A stretch of DNA of 64,000 nt from CAG-964 sp902789345. GTDB taxonomy: Bacteria > Bacillota > Clostridia > Oscillospirales > Acutalibacteraceae. Below, piece by piece: positions 8,908 through 16,588 of the stretch. The notes under the pieces were generated by a model, which was not told the origin of the DNA, did not search any database, and worked only from the letters and a program-made list of their open reading frames with translations. The DNA lies in the NCBI GenBank assembly GCA_052117325.1, contig JBQKJJ010000005.1, one strand, 5' to 3'. A program made the position numbers and the translations under genes. Numbering within the stretch: the first letter of the stretch is position 1; the number at the start of each line of letters is the position of its first letter.

Positions 8908-9912
8908 ATGGGTGAATCCAGAAAAGAGCATATTAAAAAAATCACCTCAATAGGCGGTTCGGCGCTGATTGAGGGAATAATGATGCGTGGCCCTAAAAAA
9001 ACAATGGTAGCGGTGCGCACAGGCGAAAATGAAATATATACAGAAGAGGTTGAATTTCACAGTTTGGCTGAAAGGTGTAAAATTTTTAAAATTCCGCTTA
9101 TCAGAGGTATAGCCGGCTTGGTAGATTCAATGAGGTTAAGCTATAAGTCCCTTATGATTTCAGCGGACAAGGCTATCGACAGTATTCCCGAGGACGAGCA
9201 GGAGGAGCCGTCTAAGTTTGAAAAATGGATTGATGAAAAGTTTGGTGATAAGTTTATTAAGGTACTTATGACGCTGGCATCTATAGTTGGTGTGGCGGTA
9301 GCAATAGTGCTGTTCTTTATGCTGCCAACTTGGCTGTACAACCTTATTTCGGGCGCTCTTGGCGGAACATATGGCTTGTCTTGGATGGGTGACAGATTTT
9401 TCAGGTCACTGTTTGAGGGCATTATAAGAATAGGACTGTTTTTGCTTTACATAATACTGTGTACTCAAATGTCGGATATGAAAAGAGTATTCCAGTACCA
9501 CGGCGCAGAGCACAAAACCATATTCTGCTATGAAAGCGACGAACCTCTTACAGTTGAAAATGTCAGAAAGCACACACGCTTTCACCCACGCTGCGGAACA
9601 AGCTTTTTGGTTATAATGCTTTTGGTAGGTATTATAGTTGGCTTGTTTATACCTATTACCGATCCTATTTTAAGAACAATAGTAAAAATTCTTTTACTGC
9701 CGGTTTCCTGCGGTATAGGTTATGAAATTATTAAGCTGTGCGGCAAGTATGACAATACCTTTACTCATATTTTGGCTGCACCGGGACTGTGGGCTCAGAG
9801 AATAACCACAAAAGAGCCTGACGACAGTATGATAGAGGTTGCCATAAAGGCTATGAAGGCGGTTATCCCTGAAAACGGTGAGGATATTATTACACCTATA
9901 GGTAAAAAATAA
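8908..9912 (+). CDS. DUF1385 membrane protein
   Basis: 334 aa. Conserved start GGSALIEGIMMRGP and the family motif YHGAEHKTIFCYE, followed by HTRFHPRCGTSF, with about four membrane helices (around 125-150, 170-190, 230-250, 255-275). The His/Glu/Cys pattern suggests metal or redox chemistry but the function is unknown. In many Clostridia this gene precedes prmC, as here (26 bp gap). RBS AAGGAG. Confidence 0.9.
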   Translation: MGESRKEHIKKITSIGGSALIEGIMMRGPKKTMVAVRTGENEIYTEEVEFHSLAERCKIFKIPLIRGIAGLVDSMRLSYKSLMISADKAIDSIPEDEQEEPSKFEKWIDEKFGDKFIKVLMTLASIVGVAVAIVLFFMLPTWLYNLISGALGGTYGLSWMGDRFFRSLFEGIIRIGLFLLYIILCTQMSDMKRVFQYHGAEHKTIFCYESDEPLTVENVRKHTRFHPRCGTSFLVIMLLVGIIVGLFIPITDPILRTIVKILLLPVSCGIGYEIIKLCGKYDNTFTHILAAPGLWAQRITTKEPDDSMIEVAIKAMKAVIPENGEDIITPIGKK

Positions 9913-9938
9913 ATTTAACAAATAATGAGGATTATATT

Positions 9939-10793
9939 ATGACCTATAATGAACTTTACAGGCATATTATAAGCGTATTGAAAAAGGCAGGAATTGACTC
10001 TCCTGCCTTTGACGCTTTATGCATATTTGAAAGTAAGCTGGGACTTACAAGGCACGACCTTATTATGACAGGCAACAAAGAGGCCGAAAAAGATCAGTGC
10101 GACGCTGTAGAAGAGCTTGCCACAAAACGGGCAGAGGGCTACCCACTGCAATATTTGTTGGGTATGTGGCAGTTTATGGACAGCGAATTTTTTGTAGGCG
10201 AGGGTGTACTTATCCCTCGGGAGGATACCTCTGTAGTTGTACAGCTGTGTCTTGACAATATTAAAAATCTGTACGGCACAGATAATTTAAGCATAATAGA
10301 CCTGTGTGCAGGCAGTGGTGCTATTAGTATTTCATTGGCAAAAAGTCTGCCAAACAGCAAGGTTACGGCACTAGAGCTTTCTGACAAGGCTATGTACTAT
10401 CTGCAAAAAAACATACAGCACAACCGCTGTAACAATGTTGAGGCAGTAAGCGGAAATGTTTTTACCGACTGCAATATAACCGATGCATTATATGATGTTA
10501 TAATCTCCAACCCGCCGTATATTATAAGCAGTGAAATTAGAACTCTGCAAAAGGAGGTTCAGTATGAGCCTGTAATGGCGTTGGACGGCGGAAGCGACGG
10601 GTACGATTTTTACAGGGCTATTATAAGCAAGTGGAGCAAAAAGCTGAAAAGCGGAGGACTGCTTGTATTTGAATTAGGTGAAAATCAGTATGATACGGTA
10701 AGTGATTTAATGTGCAGTCAGGGCTTTAAGGACATAACCTTTGCAACAGACCTTGGCAATGTTAAGCGTGGAATTTGCGGAGTAAAAATCTAG
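9939..10793 (+). CDS. prmC: Peptide chain release factor N5-glutamine methyltransferase
   Basis: Methylates the GGQ glutamine of release factors with SAM. 284 aa. N-terminal helical domain with the GYPLQYLLGMWQF segment, SAM motif DLCAGSGAISISLA, and catalytic NPPY (Asn191). prfA is not adjacent in this window; the upstream neighbour is DUF1385. Weak RBS GAGGA. Confidence 0.95.
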   Translation: MTYNELYRHIISVLKKAGIDSPAFDALCIFESKLGLTRHDLIMTGNKEAEKDQCDAVEELATKRAEGYPLQYLLGMWQFMDSEFFVGEGVLIPREDTSVVVQLCLDNIKNLYGTDNLSIIDLCAGSGAISISLAKSLPNSKVTALELSDKAMYYLQKNIQHNRCNNVEAVSGNVFTDCNITDALYDVIISNPPYIISSEIRTLQKEVQYEPVMALDGGSDGYDFYRAIISKWSKKLKSGGLLVFELGENQYDTVSDLMCSQGFKDITFATDLGNVKRGICGVKI

Positions 10794-10846
10794 CTGAAAC
10801 TGTGTCCCATAAATGGTACACCCACCGGTATAAAAGCAATTATCTG

Positions 10847-10875
10847 TTGCATTTTACTAGGCGGTAGGTTATAAT
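10847..10875 (+). promoter_or_regulatory. SigA-type promoter of recA
   Basis: TTGCAT (10847-10852), a 17-bp spacer, then TATAAT (10870-10875), 44 bp before the recA ATG. I saw no Firmicute LexA box (GAAC-N4-GTTC) overlapping it. Confidence 0.85.
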
Positions 10876-10918
10876 ATAAACATATTAATAAAACAAACTT
10901 TCGCTATGGAGGTATAAA

Positions 10919-12076
10919 ATGGCTAAGGATAAATCAAAGGATTTAAAAATAAATCCAAATCAATCTGCAGAAGCAAAGGCAAAGGCACTGGCTACTGCCA
11001 TAGGACAGATAGAAAAGCAGTTTGGTAAGGGCGCTGTAATGCGTTTAGGTCAAAACCAGGCCATGAATGTAGGCTTTGTTCCTACAGGTTCTCTTACACT
11101 TGACCTTGCACTGGGTATAGGCGGTTTGCCAAGGGGAAGAATTGTAGAAATTTACGGTCCTGAATCGTCAGGTAAAACTACACTTTCACTGCACTGTATA
11201 GCAGAGGGGCAAAAACAAGGGGGCAATGTTGCTTTTATAGATGTAGAGCACGCTCTTGACCCTGTATATGCCGAAGCTTTAGGTGTAGATGTTGATTCAT
11301 TGTTGGTCTCACAGCCGGACACAGGCGAACAAGCCCTTGAAATTGCAGAGGCACTTATTCGTTCAGGCGCTATTGATGTAATTGTTGTTGACTCTGTAGC
11401 GGCGCTGGTACCAAAGGCGGAAATTGACGGCGAAATGGGCGACTCTCATGTAGGCTTGCAGGCAAGGCTTATGTCACAGGCTCTTAGAAAGCTGGCAGGC
11501 GCAATTTCAAAATCAAACTGCGTTGCAATATTTATCAACCAGCTTAGAGAAAAGGTCGGAGTTGTTTACGGCAACCCTGAGGTTACACCTGGCGGCAGAG
11601 CGCTAAAGTATTATTCATCTGTTCGTATTGAGGTACGAAAGGTTGAAACAATAAAGAACGGTTCTGAAATTCTAGGTTCAAAAACAAGGGCAAAGGTTGT
11701 TAAAAATAAAATAGCACCGCCGTTTAAAGAGGCTATTTTCGATATTATGTACGGAAAGGGTATTTCCAGAACAGGCGAACTTCTGGACCTTGCAGTTGAA
11801 AAGGATATAATCCACAAAAGCGGAGCTTGGTTCTCATACGGCGAAGAAAGACTTGGTCAGGGCAGAGATAATATTAAAAATCTGCTTGCTGAAAACAAGG
11901 AGCTGGCAGCCGAGGTAGAGGAGAAGGTTTTGGCGGCCCTTGCAGAGGAAAGAGAAAACTCAAAGAAAAAGACTTCAAAGGGCAGAAACGAAAAGGTTAT
12001 AGAGGAAGACAAAGCAACCGAGGAAATTCAACCGGCTGTTGACACCAAAGATATTGACATAATGGTAGAGGATTAA
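10919..12076 (+). CDS. recA: Recombinase RecA
   Basis: Strand-exchange ATPase of homologous recombination and SOS co-protease. 385 aa. Walker A GPESSGKTT near residue 80, Walker B VIVVDSVAAL, L1 EIDGEMGDSHVG and L2 region FINQLREKVGV. The C-terminus is charged and long (Lys-rich then acidic, last ~55 aa). RBS GGAGG. Stop is 2 bp before recX. Confidence 0.99.
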   Translation: MAKDKSKDLKINPNQSAEAKAKALATAIGQIEKQFGKGAVMRLGQNQAMNVGFVPTGSLTLDLALGIGGLPRGRIVEIYGPESSGKTTLSLHCIAEGQKQGGNVAFIDVEHALDPVYAEALGVDVDSLLVSQPDTGEQALEIAEALIRSGAIDVIVVDSVAALVPKAEIDGEMGDSHVGLQARLMSQALRKLAGAISKSNCVAIFINQLREKVGVVYGNPEVTPGGRALKYYSSVRIEVRKVETIKNGSEILGSKTRAKVVKNKIAPPFKEAIFDIMYGKGISRTGELLDLAVEKDIIHKSGAWFSYGEERLGQGRDNIKNLLAENKELAAEVEEKVLAALAEERENSKKKTSKGRNEKVIEEDKATEEIQPAVDTKDIDIMVED

Positions 12077-12078
12077 TA

Positions 12079-12678
12079 ATGCTTGTTACAGCTGTTGAAC
12101 CACGCAGAAAATCATTAAGCGCACTGTACATAGACGGTGAATACGCCCTAAAGCTTGATACTGTGACGCTTATGAAAAACGGCATAAGACCGGGAGTAGA
12201 CATAACCGACGAACAGCTGCATACCCTTATAAAAGAGTCGGATGCACGCCGTGCAAAGGAAAAGGCGCTGTATTTAATTACCTACAGAGACCATTCTAAA
12301 AAAGAGCTTACGGATAAAATACGCCGTACCTGTTCACAGCAGGCGGCGGAGGACGCCGCACAGCAAATGGAGGATCTGGGGCTTGTTGATGATGAGGAGT
12401 ATGCCCGAAAATATGCGGCGGAGCTTCTTCGTAAAAAGCATATGTCCCCTCGTGGTATAGCCTATAAGCTGCGGGAAAAGGGTATTGATTCAAATACTAT
12501 TGACATTATAACAGAAGAGCTGGAGTGTGATCCGTACAGCGAAATACAAGCGGTTCTTGAGAGAAAATACAGCGGATATAAGGACGACGAAAAAATAAAA
12601 AGGCGTGCTGTAGCGGCACTGCAAAGGCTTGGTTGGAGCTGGAGCGACATTAAAAGTGCTATGAATGACGAATATTAA
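12079..12678 (+). CDS. recX: RecA regulator RecX
   Basis: 199 aa, with tandem three-helix repeats. YLITYRDHSKKELTDKI and GLVDDEEYARKYAAELL are the typical repeat motifs. It modulates RecA filaments. Start only 2 bp after recA, so it is translationally coupled and shares the recA promoter. Confidence 0.92.
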   Translation: MLVTAVEPRRKSLSALYIDGEYALKLDTVTLMKNGIRPGVDITDEQLHTLIKESDARRAKEKALYLITYRDHSKKELTDKIRRTCSQQAAEDAAQQMEDLGLVDDEEYARKYAAELLRKKHMSPRGIAYKLREKGIDSNTIDIITEELECDPYSEIQAVLERKYSGYKDDEKIKRRAVAALQRLGWSWSDIKSAMNDEY

Positions 12679-12684
12679 AACTGC

Positions 12685-12712
12685 AAACAGTCTGTAAAAT
12701 AACAGGCTGTTT
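12685..12712 (+). terminator. Stem-loop after recX
   Basis: AAACAGTCTGT pairs with ACAGGCTGTTT (one G-U) around a 6-nt loop. No long T-run follows, so it is either a weak terminator or a 3' mRNA stabiliser. Confidence 0.5.
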
Positions 12713-12740
12713 AGCTGTATATTTAGGAGGTATATTTAAA

Positions 12741-13544
12741 ATGATAAGCCTAGACGGTGATATTAAAAAGGTATTAGATGAAATGGCAAATTATCCGCAG
12801 GTAGACGCTATAGCTTTGGCAGGCTCAAGGGCAAGCGGAAACGGCGACGAAAAGTCGGATTATGATGTTTATATTTACGGCAGCACAGGGGATTTTTTGC
12901 CGGAAAGCATTAGAGATGATATTTACAAAAAATATTGCAGTGTTTACGAAACAGGAAACAGATATTTTGAATACGAGGACAACATTATATTAAACTGTGG
13001 TATACCGGCTGACATAATTTTTAGAAGTATAAATATGATTAGGAATACTCAGAAAGATGTTGTTGACGACTGCAATGCAAGGCTAGGTTACACTACAGCC
13101 TTTTGGCACACTTTGTTGGTTAGTGAAATATACATTGATAAGTCAGGCGAGTTTACAAAAATAAAAGAACAATATAATGTTCCTTACCCTAAGAAGCTAA
13201 AAGAAAATATAATCAGAAAAAATATGAATATGCTTAGCGGGGTTTTGCCGTCTTATGACAAGCAAATTGAAAAGGCGGTTAAAAGAAACGATGTTGTCAG
13301 CATATGCCACCGTACAGCGGCATATATGGAAAGCTACTTTGATGTTATTTTTGCATTGAATGAAATTCCTCACCCTGGTGAAAAGAAATTAATAAAAATT
13401 TCAAAGGAAAAATGCACCGTACTGCCAAAGGATTTTGAAAAAAATATAAATTTGCTTTATAAGAGTATGTACAGTCAATATGACTTAAATGTGCTAAGAC
13501 AAATGTATTCTAATCTTAAAGAATTAACCGACAACATTATTTAA
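12741..13544 (+). CDS. Nucleotidyltransferase-fold protein (DUF4037-like)
   Basis: 267 aa. The N-terminal Pol-beta-type NTase motif is visible: ALAGSRASGNGDEKSDYDVY (GS...D-x-D) near residues 24-43, with a third acidic residue plausible around ADIIF. The C-terminal half is helical. Members are predicted to transfer nucleotides to small molecules such as aminoglycosides, or to be toxin-antitoxin-type NTases; substrate unknown. RBS AGGAGG. Stands alone between recX and the CNNM gene. Confidence 0.75.
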   Translation: MISLDGDIKKVLDEMANYPQVDAIALAGSRASGNGDEKSDYDVYIYGSTGDFLPESIRDDIYKKYCSVYETGNRYFEYEDNIILNCGIPADIIFRSINMIRNTQKDVVDDCNARLGYTTAFWHTLLVSEIYIDKSGEFTKIKEQYNVPYPKKLKENIIRKNMNMLSGVLPSYDKQIEKAVKRNDVVSICHRTAAYMESYFDVIFALNEIPHPGEKKLIKISKEKCTVLPKDFEKNINLLYKSMYSQYDLNVLRQMYSNLKELTDNII

Positions 13545-13622
13545 TATATTTTTATTTACATATGGAAATTAAAGGCTGTATGTGATAGAATGTAGTACAT
13601 ATTGTTAATGGAGGGAATTAAT

Positions 13623-14894
13623 TTGAGTACATATGACATACTAATGCTTGTCATTATAATTATATGCATTTGTCTGTCAGCCTTCTTTTCGGCTACAGAA
13701 ACAGCGTTTTCTACGGTGAGCACCATAAGGCTTAAATACCTTACCGAAAGAGGCGACAAGCGGGCCAAAAACGCTTTAAAGGTAACCGAGAATTACGACA
13801 AGGCACTTACAACCATACTTATAGGCAATAATATTGTTAATATTGGTTGTTCCTCTGTAGCTACTGTGCTATGTATGAACATCTTTGGCGACGCCGGTGC
13901 AGCTATAAGTACAGGCGTGGTTACTTTGCTTGTGCTGACCTTTGGCGAAATACTGCCCAAATGTATAGCAAAGGAAAAGGCTGAAACAATGTGTATGAGT
14001 GTGGCAAAAATTTTGCTGGTACTTATGACAATTTTAACGCCTCTTGTGTTATTTTTCGTTGCATTAAAAACACTGGCTCTTAAAATTTTTACAAGCGGAA
14101 CAGTACAGCCGTCTGTTACCGAAGATGAGCTTAAGGTTCTTATAGGTACAAGTCAGCAGGAGGGCGTTCTTGAACAGCAGGAAAAAGAGCTTGTGCAGTC
14201 TGCGCTGGATTTTGACGAAAAAACAGTGCAGGAGGTTATTACCCCCAGGGTGGATATAACCGCTATTGAGGTGAACGACAGTCCGCAAACAATAACAAAG
14301 CTTGTTATTGACGAACGCTATTCAAGAATACCTGTTTATAAAGACAGTATTGACAACATAATAGGAATACTGCATACAAGAGATTATTTAGAGGCGTTGG
14401 CATTAAACAAAGAGCCGGACCTTAAAAAGCTTATGAAGTCTGCATTTTACATTTATAAAACCAAAAAGCTGTCGGTTGCGTTGGCAGAGTTTAAAAAACA
14501 ACGCCACCATATGGCTGTGGTTACTGACGATTACGGTGGAACCTTGGGTATAGTAACAATGGAGGATTTGCTTGAGGAAATTGTAGGCGATATATGGGAC
14601 GAAGATGAGGACGAAACGCCGGAATACAGAAAAATAAGCGCAACTACCTACAGCGTAAGCGGCGATATGAAAATTTCCGATATGCTGGAGCTGTTTAATC
14701 TGCGTGAGGATTACATAGTAAGCGACAGTGTTTCTGTAGGCGGCTTTGTAATGGAAAATCTGGGAGATATTCCGGAATCCGGCGACAGCTTTACATATAA
14801 AGACACCCTAAGCTTTACTGTTATTTCAACGGCAGAACAAAGGGTAGAACAGGTAAAAATTGTATATATTCCGGAGAAAGAGCCTAAAGACTAA
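13623..14894 (+). CDS. CNNM/CorC-type transporter (DUF21 + CBS pair + CorC_HlyC)
   Basis: About 423 aa from a TTG start chosen because GGAGGG sits at 13610-13615, 7 bp ahead; the in-frame TTG/ATG further upstream lack an RBS. DUF21 with TM helices (about 5-175) and FFSATETAFSTVS, then two CBS domains (RYSRIPVYKDS; HMAVVTDDYGGTLGIVTMED) and a C-terminal CorC_HlyC domain. Family members transport or regulate Mg2+ and Co2+ export. The old name hemolysin is misleading. Confidence 0.9.
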   Translation: MSTYDILMLVIIIICICLSAFFSATETAFSTVSTIRLKYLTERGDKRAKNALKVTENYDKALTTILIGNNIVNIGCSSVATVLCMNIFGDAGAAISTGVVTLLVLTFGEILPKCIAKEKAETMCMSVAKILLVLMTILTPLVLFFVALKTLALKIFTSGTVQPSVTEDELKVLIGTSQQEGVLEQQEKELVQSALDFDEKTVQEVITPRVDITAIEVNDSPQTITKLVIDERYSRIPVYKDSIDNIIGILHTRDYLEALALNKEPDLKKLMKSAFYIYKTKKLSVALAEFKKQRHHMAVVTDDYGGTLGIVTMEDLLEEIVGDIWDEDEDETPEYRKISATTYSVSGDMKISDMLELFNLREDYIVSDSVSVGGFVMENLGDIPESGDSFTYKDTLSFTVISTAEQRVEQVKIVYIPEKEPKD

Positions 14895-14960
14895 GCTTAT
14901 AAATTATATAAATTTAAAAACTTAATAGAGCTGTTAAAATATACAAGTCAGCATAAAATA

Positions 14961-14994
14961 ATCACCGTTGTAAACAATAACAACGGTGATTTTT
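14961..14994 (+). terminator. Hairpin ending the CNNM gene, abutting the next start
   Basis: Perfect 10-bp stem ATCACCGTTG / CAACGGTGAT with a 10-nt loop, followed by TTTT. The T-run runs straight into ATG at 14995, so termination of the upstream transcript and the 5' end of the next gene occupy the same bases. Confidence 0.75.
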
Positions 14995-15387
14995 ATGTTA
15001 AAAAGAATTAAAGAGGATACAATGCTGTTTTCTGTAGGCGGGCTTGCCTATGGCGCAGTTGAGCTTTTGTGGCGTCACCGTACCCATTGGACAATGATTG
15101 TAACAGGCGGTGTATGTCTGCTGGTTTTGTTTAGAGTTTTCAAAAAAATAAGCAAGATTAAAACCATATACAAGTGTGCCGTTGGTTCGGTGCTTATTAC
15201 TGCGGTTGAATTTGTAGTAGGCTGTATTGTAAATTTACAGTTTAAAATGAATGTTTGGGACTACTCAGCAGTTCCTTTTAATATATGGGGACAAATTTGT
15301 CCGCTGTATAGCATACTGTGGTTTTTCCTTACAATCCCCATTTTATTTGTCTGTAAAAAAATGCAGAATGTTATTAAGTGGCTGTAG
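14995..15387 (+). CDS. Small four-TM membrane protein (PF06541-like, CmpB family)
   Basis: About 130 aa, four predicted helices. Motifs GGLAYGAVELLWRHRTHW and WDYSAVPFNIWGQICPLYS are typical of the putative ABC-transporter type IV / CmpB family of unknown function. Start uncertain: ATG 14995 lies inside the terminator tail of the previous gene, while ATG 15022 has AGAGGA just upstream and begins MLFSVGGL, a more family-like start. Confidence 0.75.
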   Translation: MLKRIKEDTMLFSVGGLAYGAVELLWRHRTHWTMIVTGGVCLLVLFRVFKKISKIKTIYKCAVGSVLITAVEFVVGCIVNLQFKMNVWDYSAVPFNIWGQICPLYSILWFFLTIPILFVCKKMQNVIKWL

Positions 15388-15405
15388 CCATAAAAATATG
15401 TAATT

Positions 15406-15457
15406 AAGCGGATTTTTAATGCGGCTGAATGCAGCTGCGGCAAAAATCCGCTTTTTT
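15406..15457 (+). terminator. Strong intrinsic terminator
   Basis: AAGCGGATTTTT pairs with AAAAATCCGCTT, with an inner GCGGCTG/CAGCTGC arm, followed by a T6 run. Confidence 0.85.
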
Positions 15458-15794
15458 CTGTGTAAAAGCACTGCAAGTATTTTATCGCTAAGGCTGGTAC
15501 TCATTAGAAAAATAAAAAACAAAAATTACAAATTATAAACCGACACAAACAAAGCACAATAATATTACAACATCGATTTAATAAAACAGCTAAATCAAAA
15601 TAAAATCTTTAAAGGTTTTAAAAGACAAGCAAATTATTAAAGGATGTTGTATAAATCAGAAATGTTTAAGTTTTATAATAATGCGGCAGGCAATGTACAG
15701 GCGTACAAAAACTTGCATTGCAGGTAATGTGCCAAGCTGAAGTTAAGCAGACAGACGGCTTGCCGTAACTAAAAATTAAAAGGAGAGAATTAAA
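15458..15794. other. Intergenic region upstream of the SASP gene
   Basis: AT-rich. I see no ORF with a credible RBS and no RNA family I recognise. GCAATG...CATTGC arms near 15690-15722 could form a weak hairpin. SASP genes are normally SigG-dependent, but I could not pick out a convincing SigG site. Confidence 0.4.
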
Positions 15795-15992
15795 ATGTCA
15801 TCAAATAATAATCAGTTAAATGTACCGGAAGCAAGAGAGGCAATGGAGCGTTTTAAGATGGAGTGTGCCAACGAGGTTGGCGTAAACCTAAAGGAAGGCT
15901 ACAACGGCGATATTACTGCTCGTCAGGCAGGATCTGTAGGCGGAATGATGGTTAAAAAGATGATTGAAAGCTACGAGAAGAATATGAAATAA
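15795..15992 (+). CDS. Alpha/beta-type small acid-soluble spore protein (SASP)
   Basis: 65 aa, the family's size. ARQAGSVGGMMVKKMIESYE is the conserved C-terminal region, and NEVGVNLKEGYNGDIT covers the middle; the usual GPR cleavage region is present in altered form (ERFKMECANEVGV). Coats and protects DNA in the dormant spore. RBS AAGGAGAG. This is the clearest sign that the host makes endospores. Confidence 0.92.
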   Translation: MSSNNNQLNVPEAREAMERFKMECANEVGVNLKEGYNGDITARQAGSVGGMMVKKMIESYEKNMK

Positions 15993-16044
15993 ACCGCCGC
16001 TTAATAATGCAGATGAATTAAGCAGCAGATAGCTGAAATCAGCA

Positions 16045-16093
16045 GGTTCTCTGTGCCAAATTTATATTGACACAGAGAACCGGGCAACTTTTA
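16045..16093 (+). terminator. Terminator of the SASP gene
   Basis: Perfect 11-bp stem GGTTCTCTGTG / CACAGAGAACC with a 15-nt loop; the T-rich tail is broken (CAACTTTTATTT). Confidence 0.75.
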
Positions 16094-16469
16094 TTTAATA
16101 CATAAATTTTTGAAGAAATAAAGGAATCATTATCGTTTATCATAAAGAAAGTTTAATAAATATGTTAAATTAAGAAACAGTGGAAAACTTTTGTAAAAAA
16201 TAAACAATTCATATTGTGAAGTAACAATGAAATATATTTGAATAAAATATAATGGCACAACATATTGTGTTGGATTTTAAACAAATCCCAACATAAAGTG
16301 ATTATTAGCCAAAGGTTAAAATATAGGCAAAAAGTTAGTTTTTAATAACTTTACAAAATTATAAAGTAAGTCTGAATGTAATAATTGTATAAATACATAA
16401 AAAATTACAACATCAAATTGTGGAAAACAAACTAAAAAATATTTTTTTCAAAAAATTTTGTTTTTTCTA
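16094..16469. other. Long AT-rich region upstream of pflB
   Basis: About 375 bp with no credible ORF. It holds several short inverted repeats, for example GTTGGATTT/AAATCCCAAC near 16273-16297, CACAA/TTGTG near 16256-16269 and AAAGTTAG/AATAACTTT near 16331-16355. This is consistent with a heavily regulated promoter region. Confidence 0.45.
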
Positions 16470-16497
16470 TTGTCATTTTATAAAAAATGAGTATAAT
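16470..16497 (+). promoter_or_regulatory. SigA-type promoter of pflB
   Basis: TTGTCA (16470-16475), 16-bp spacer, TATAAT (16492-16497), 92 bp before the pflB ATG. Confidence 0.8.
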
Positions 16498-16504
16498 TTG
16501 TATT

Positions 16505-16556
16505 GTACCACAAGGTACGGTTAGAAATTAACTAACCCAAAGGTTACTATATAACC
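16505..16556 (+). promoter_or_regulatory. Three consecutive small hairpins in the pflB 5' leader
   Basis: GTACC-acaa-GGTAC (16505-16518), GGTTAG-N7-CTAACC (16519-16537) and GGTTA-N5-TAACC (16542-16556) follow one another right after the start of transcription. They may stabilise the 5' end of this highly expressed mRNA or act as operators. Seen directly; the role is inferred. Confidence 0.5.
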
Positions 16557-16588
16557 ATTTTTAGATATGTTTAAGGAGGAAACTAACA

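Noticed and set aside
10800..10918. LexA/SOS box before recA
   Set aside because: No GAAC-N4-GTTC pair is present in the recA promoter region.
16200..16230. Rex operator upstream of pflB (TTGTGAAGTAACAA-type half sites)
   Set aside because: Only one arm fits the TTGT...ACAA pattern and the spacing is wrong, so I could not call it although Rex control is plausible.
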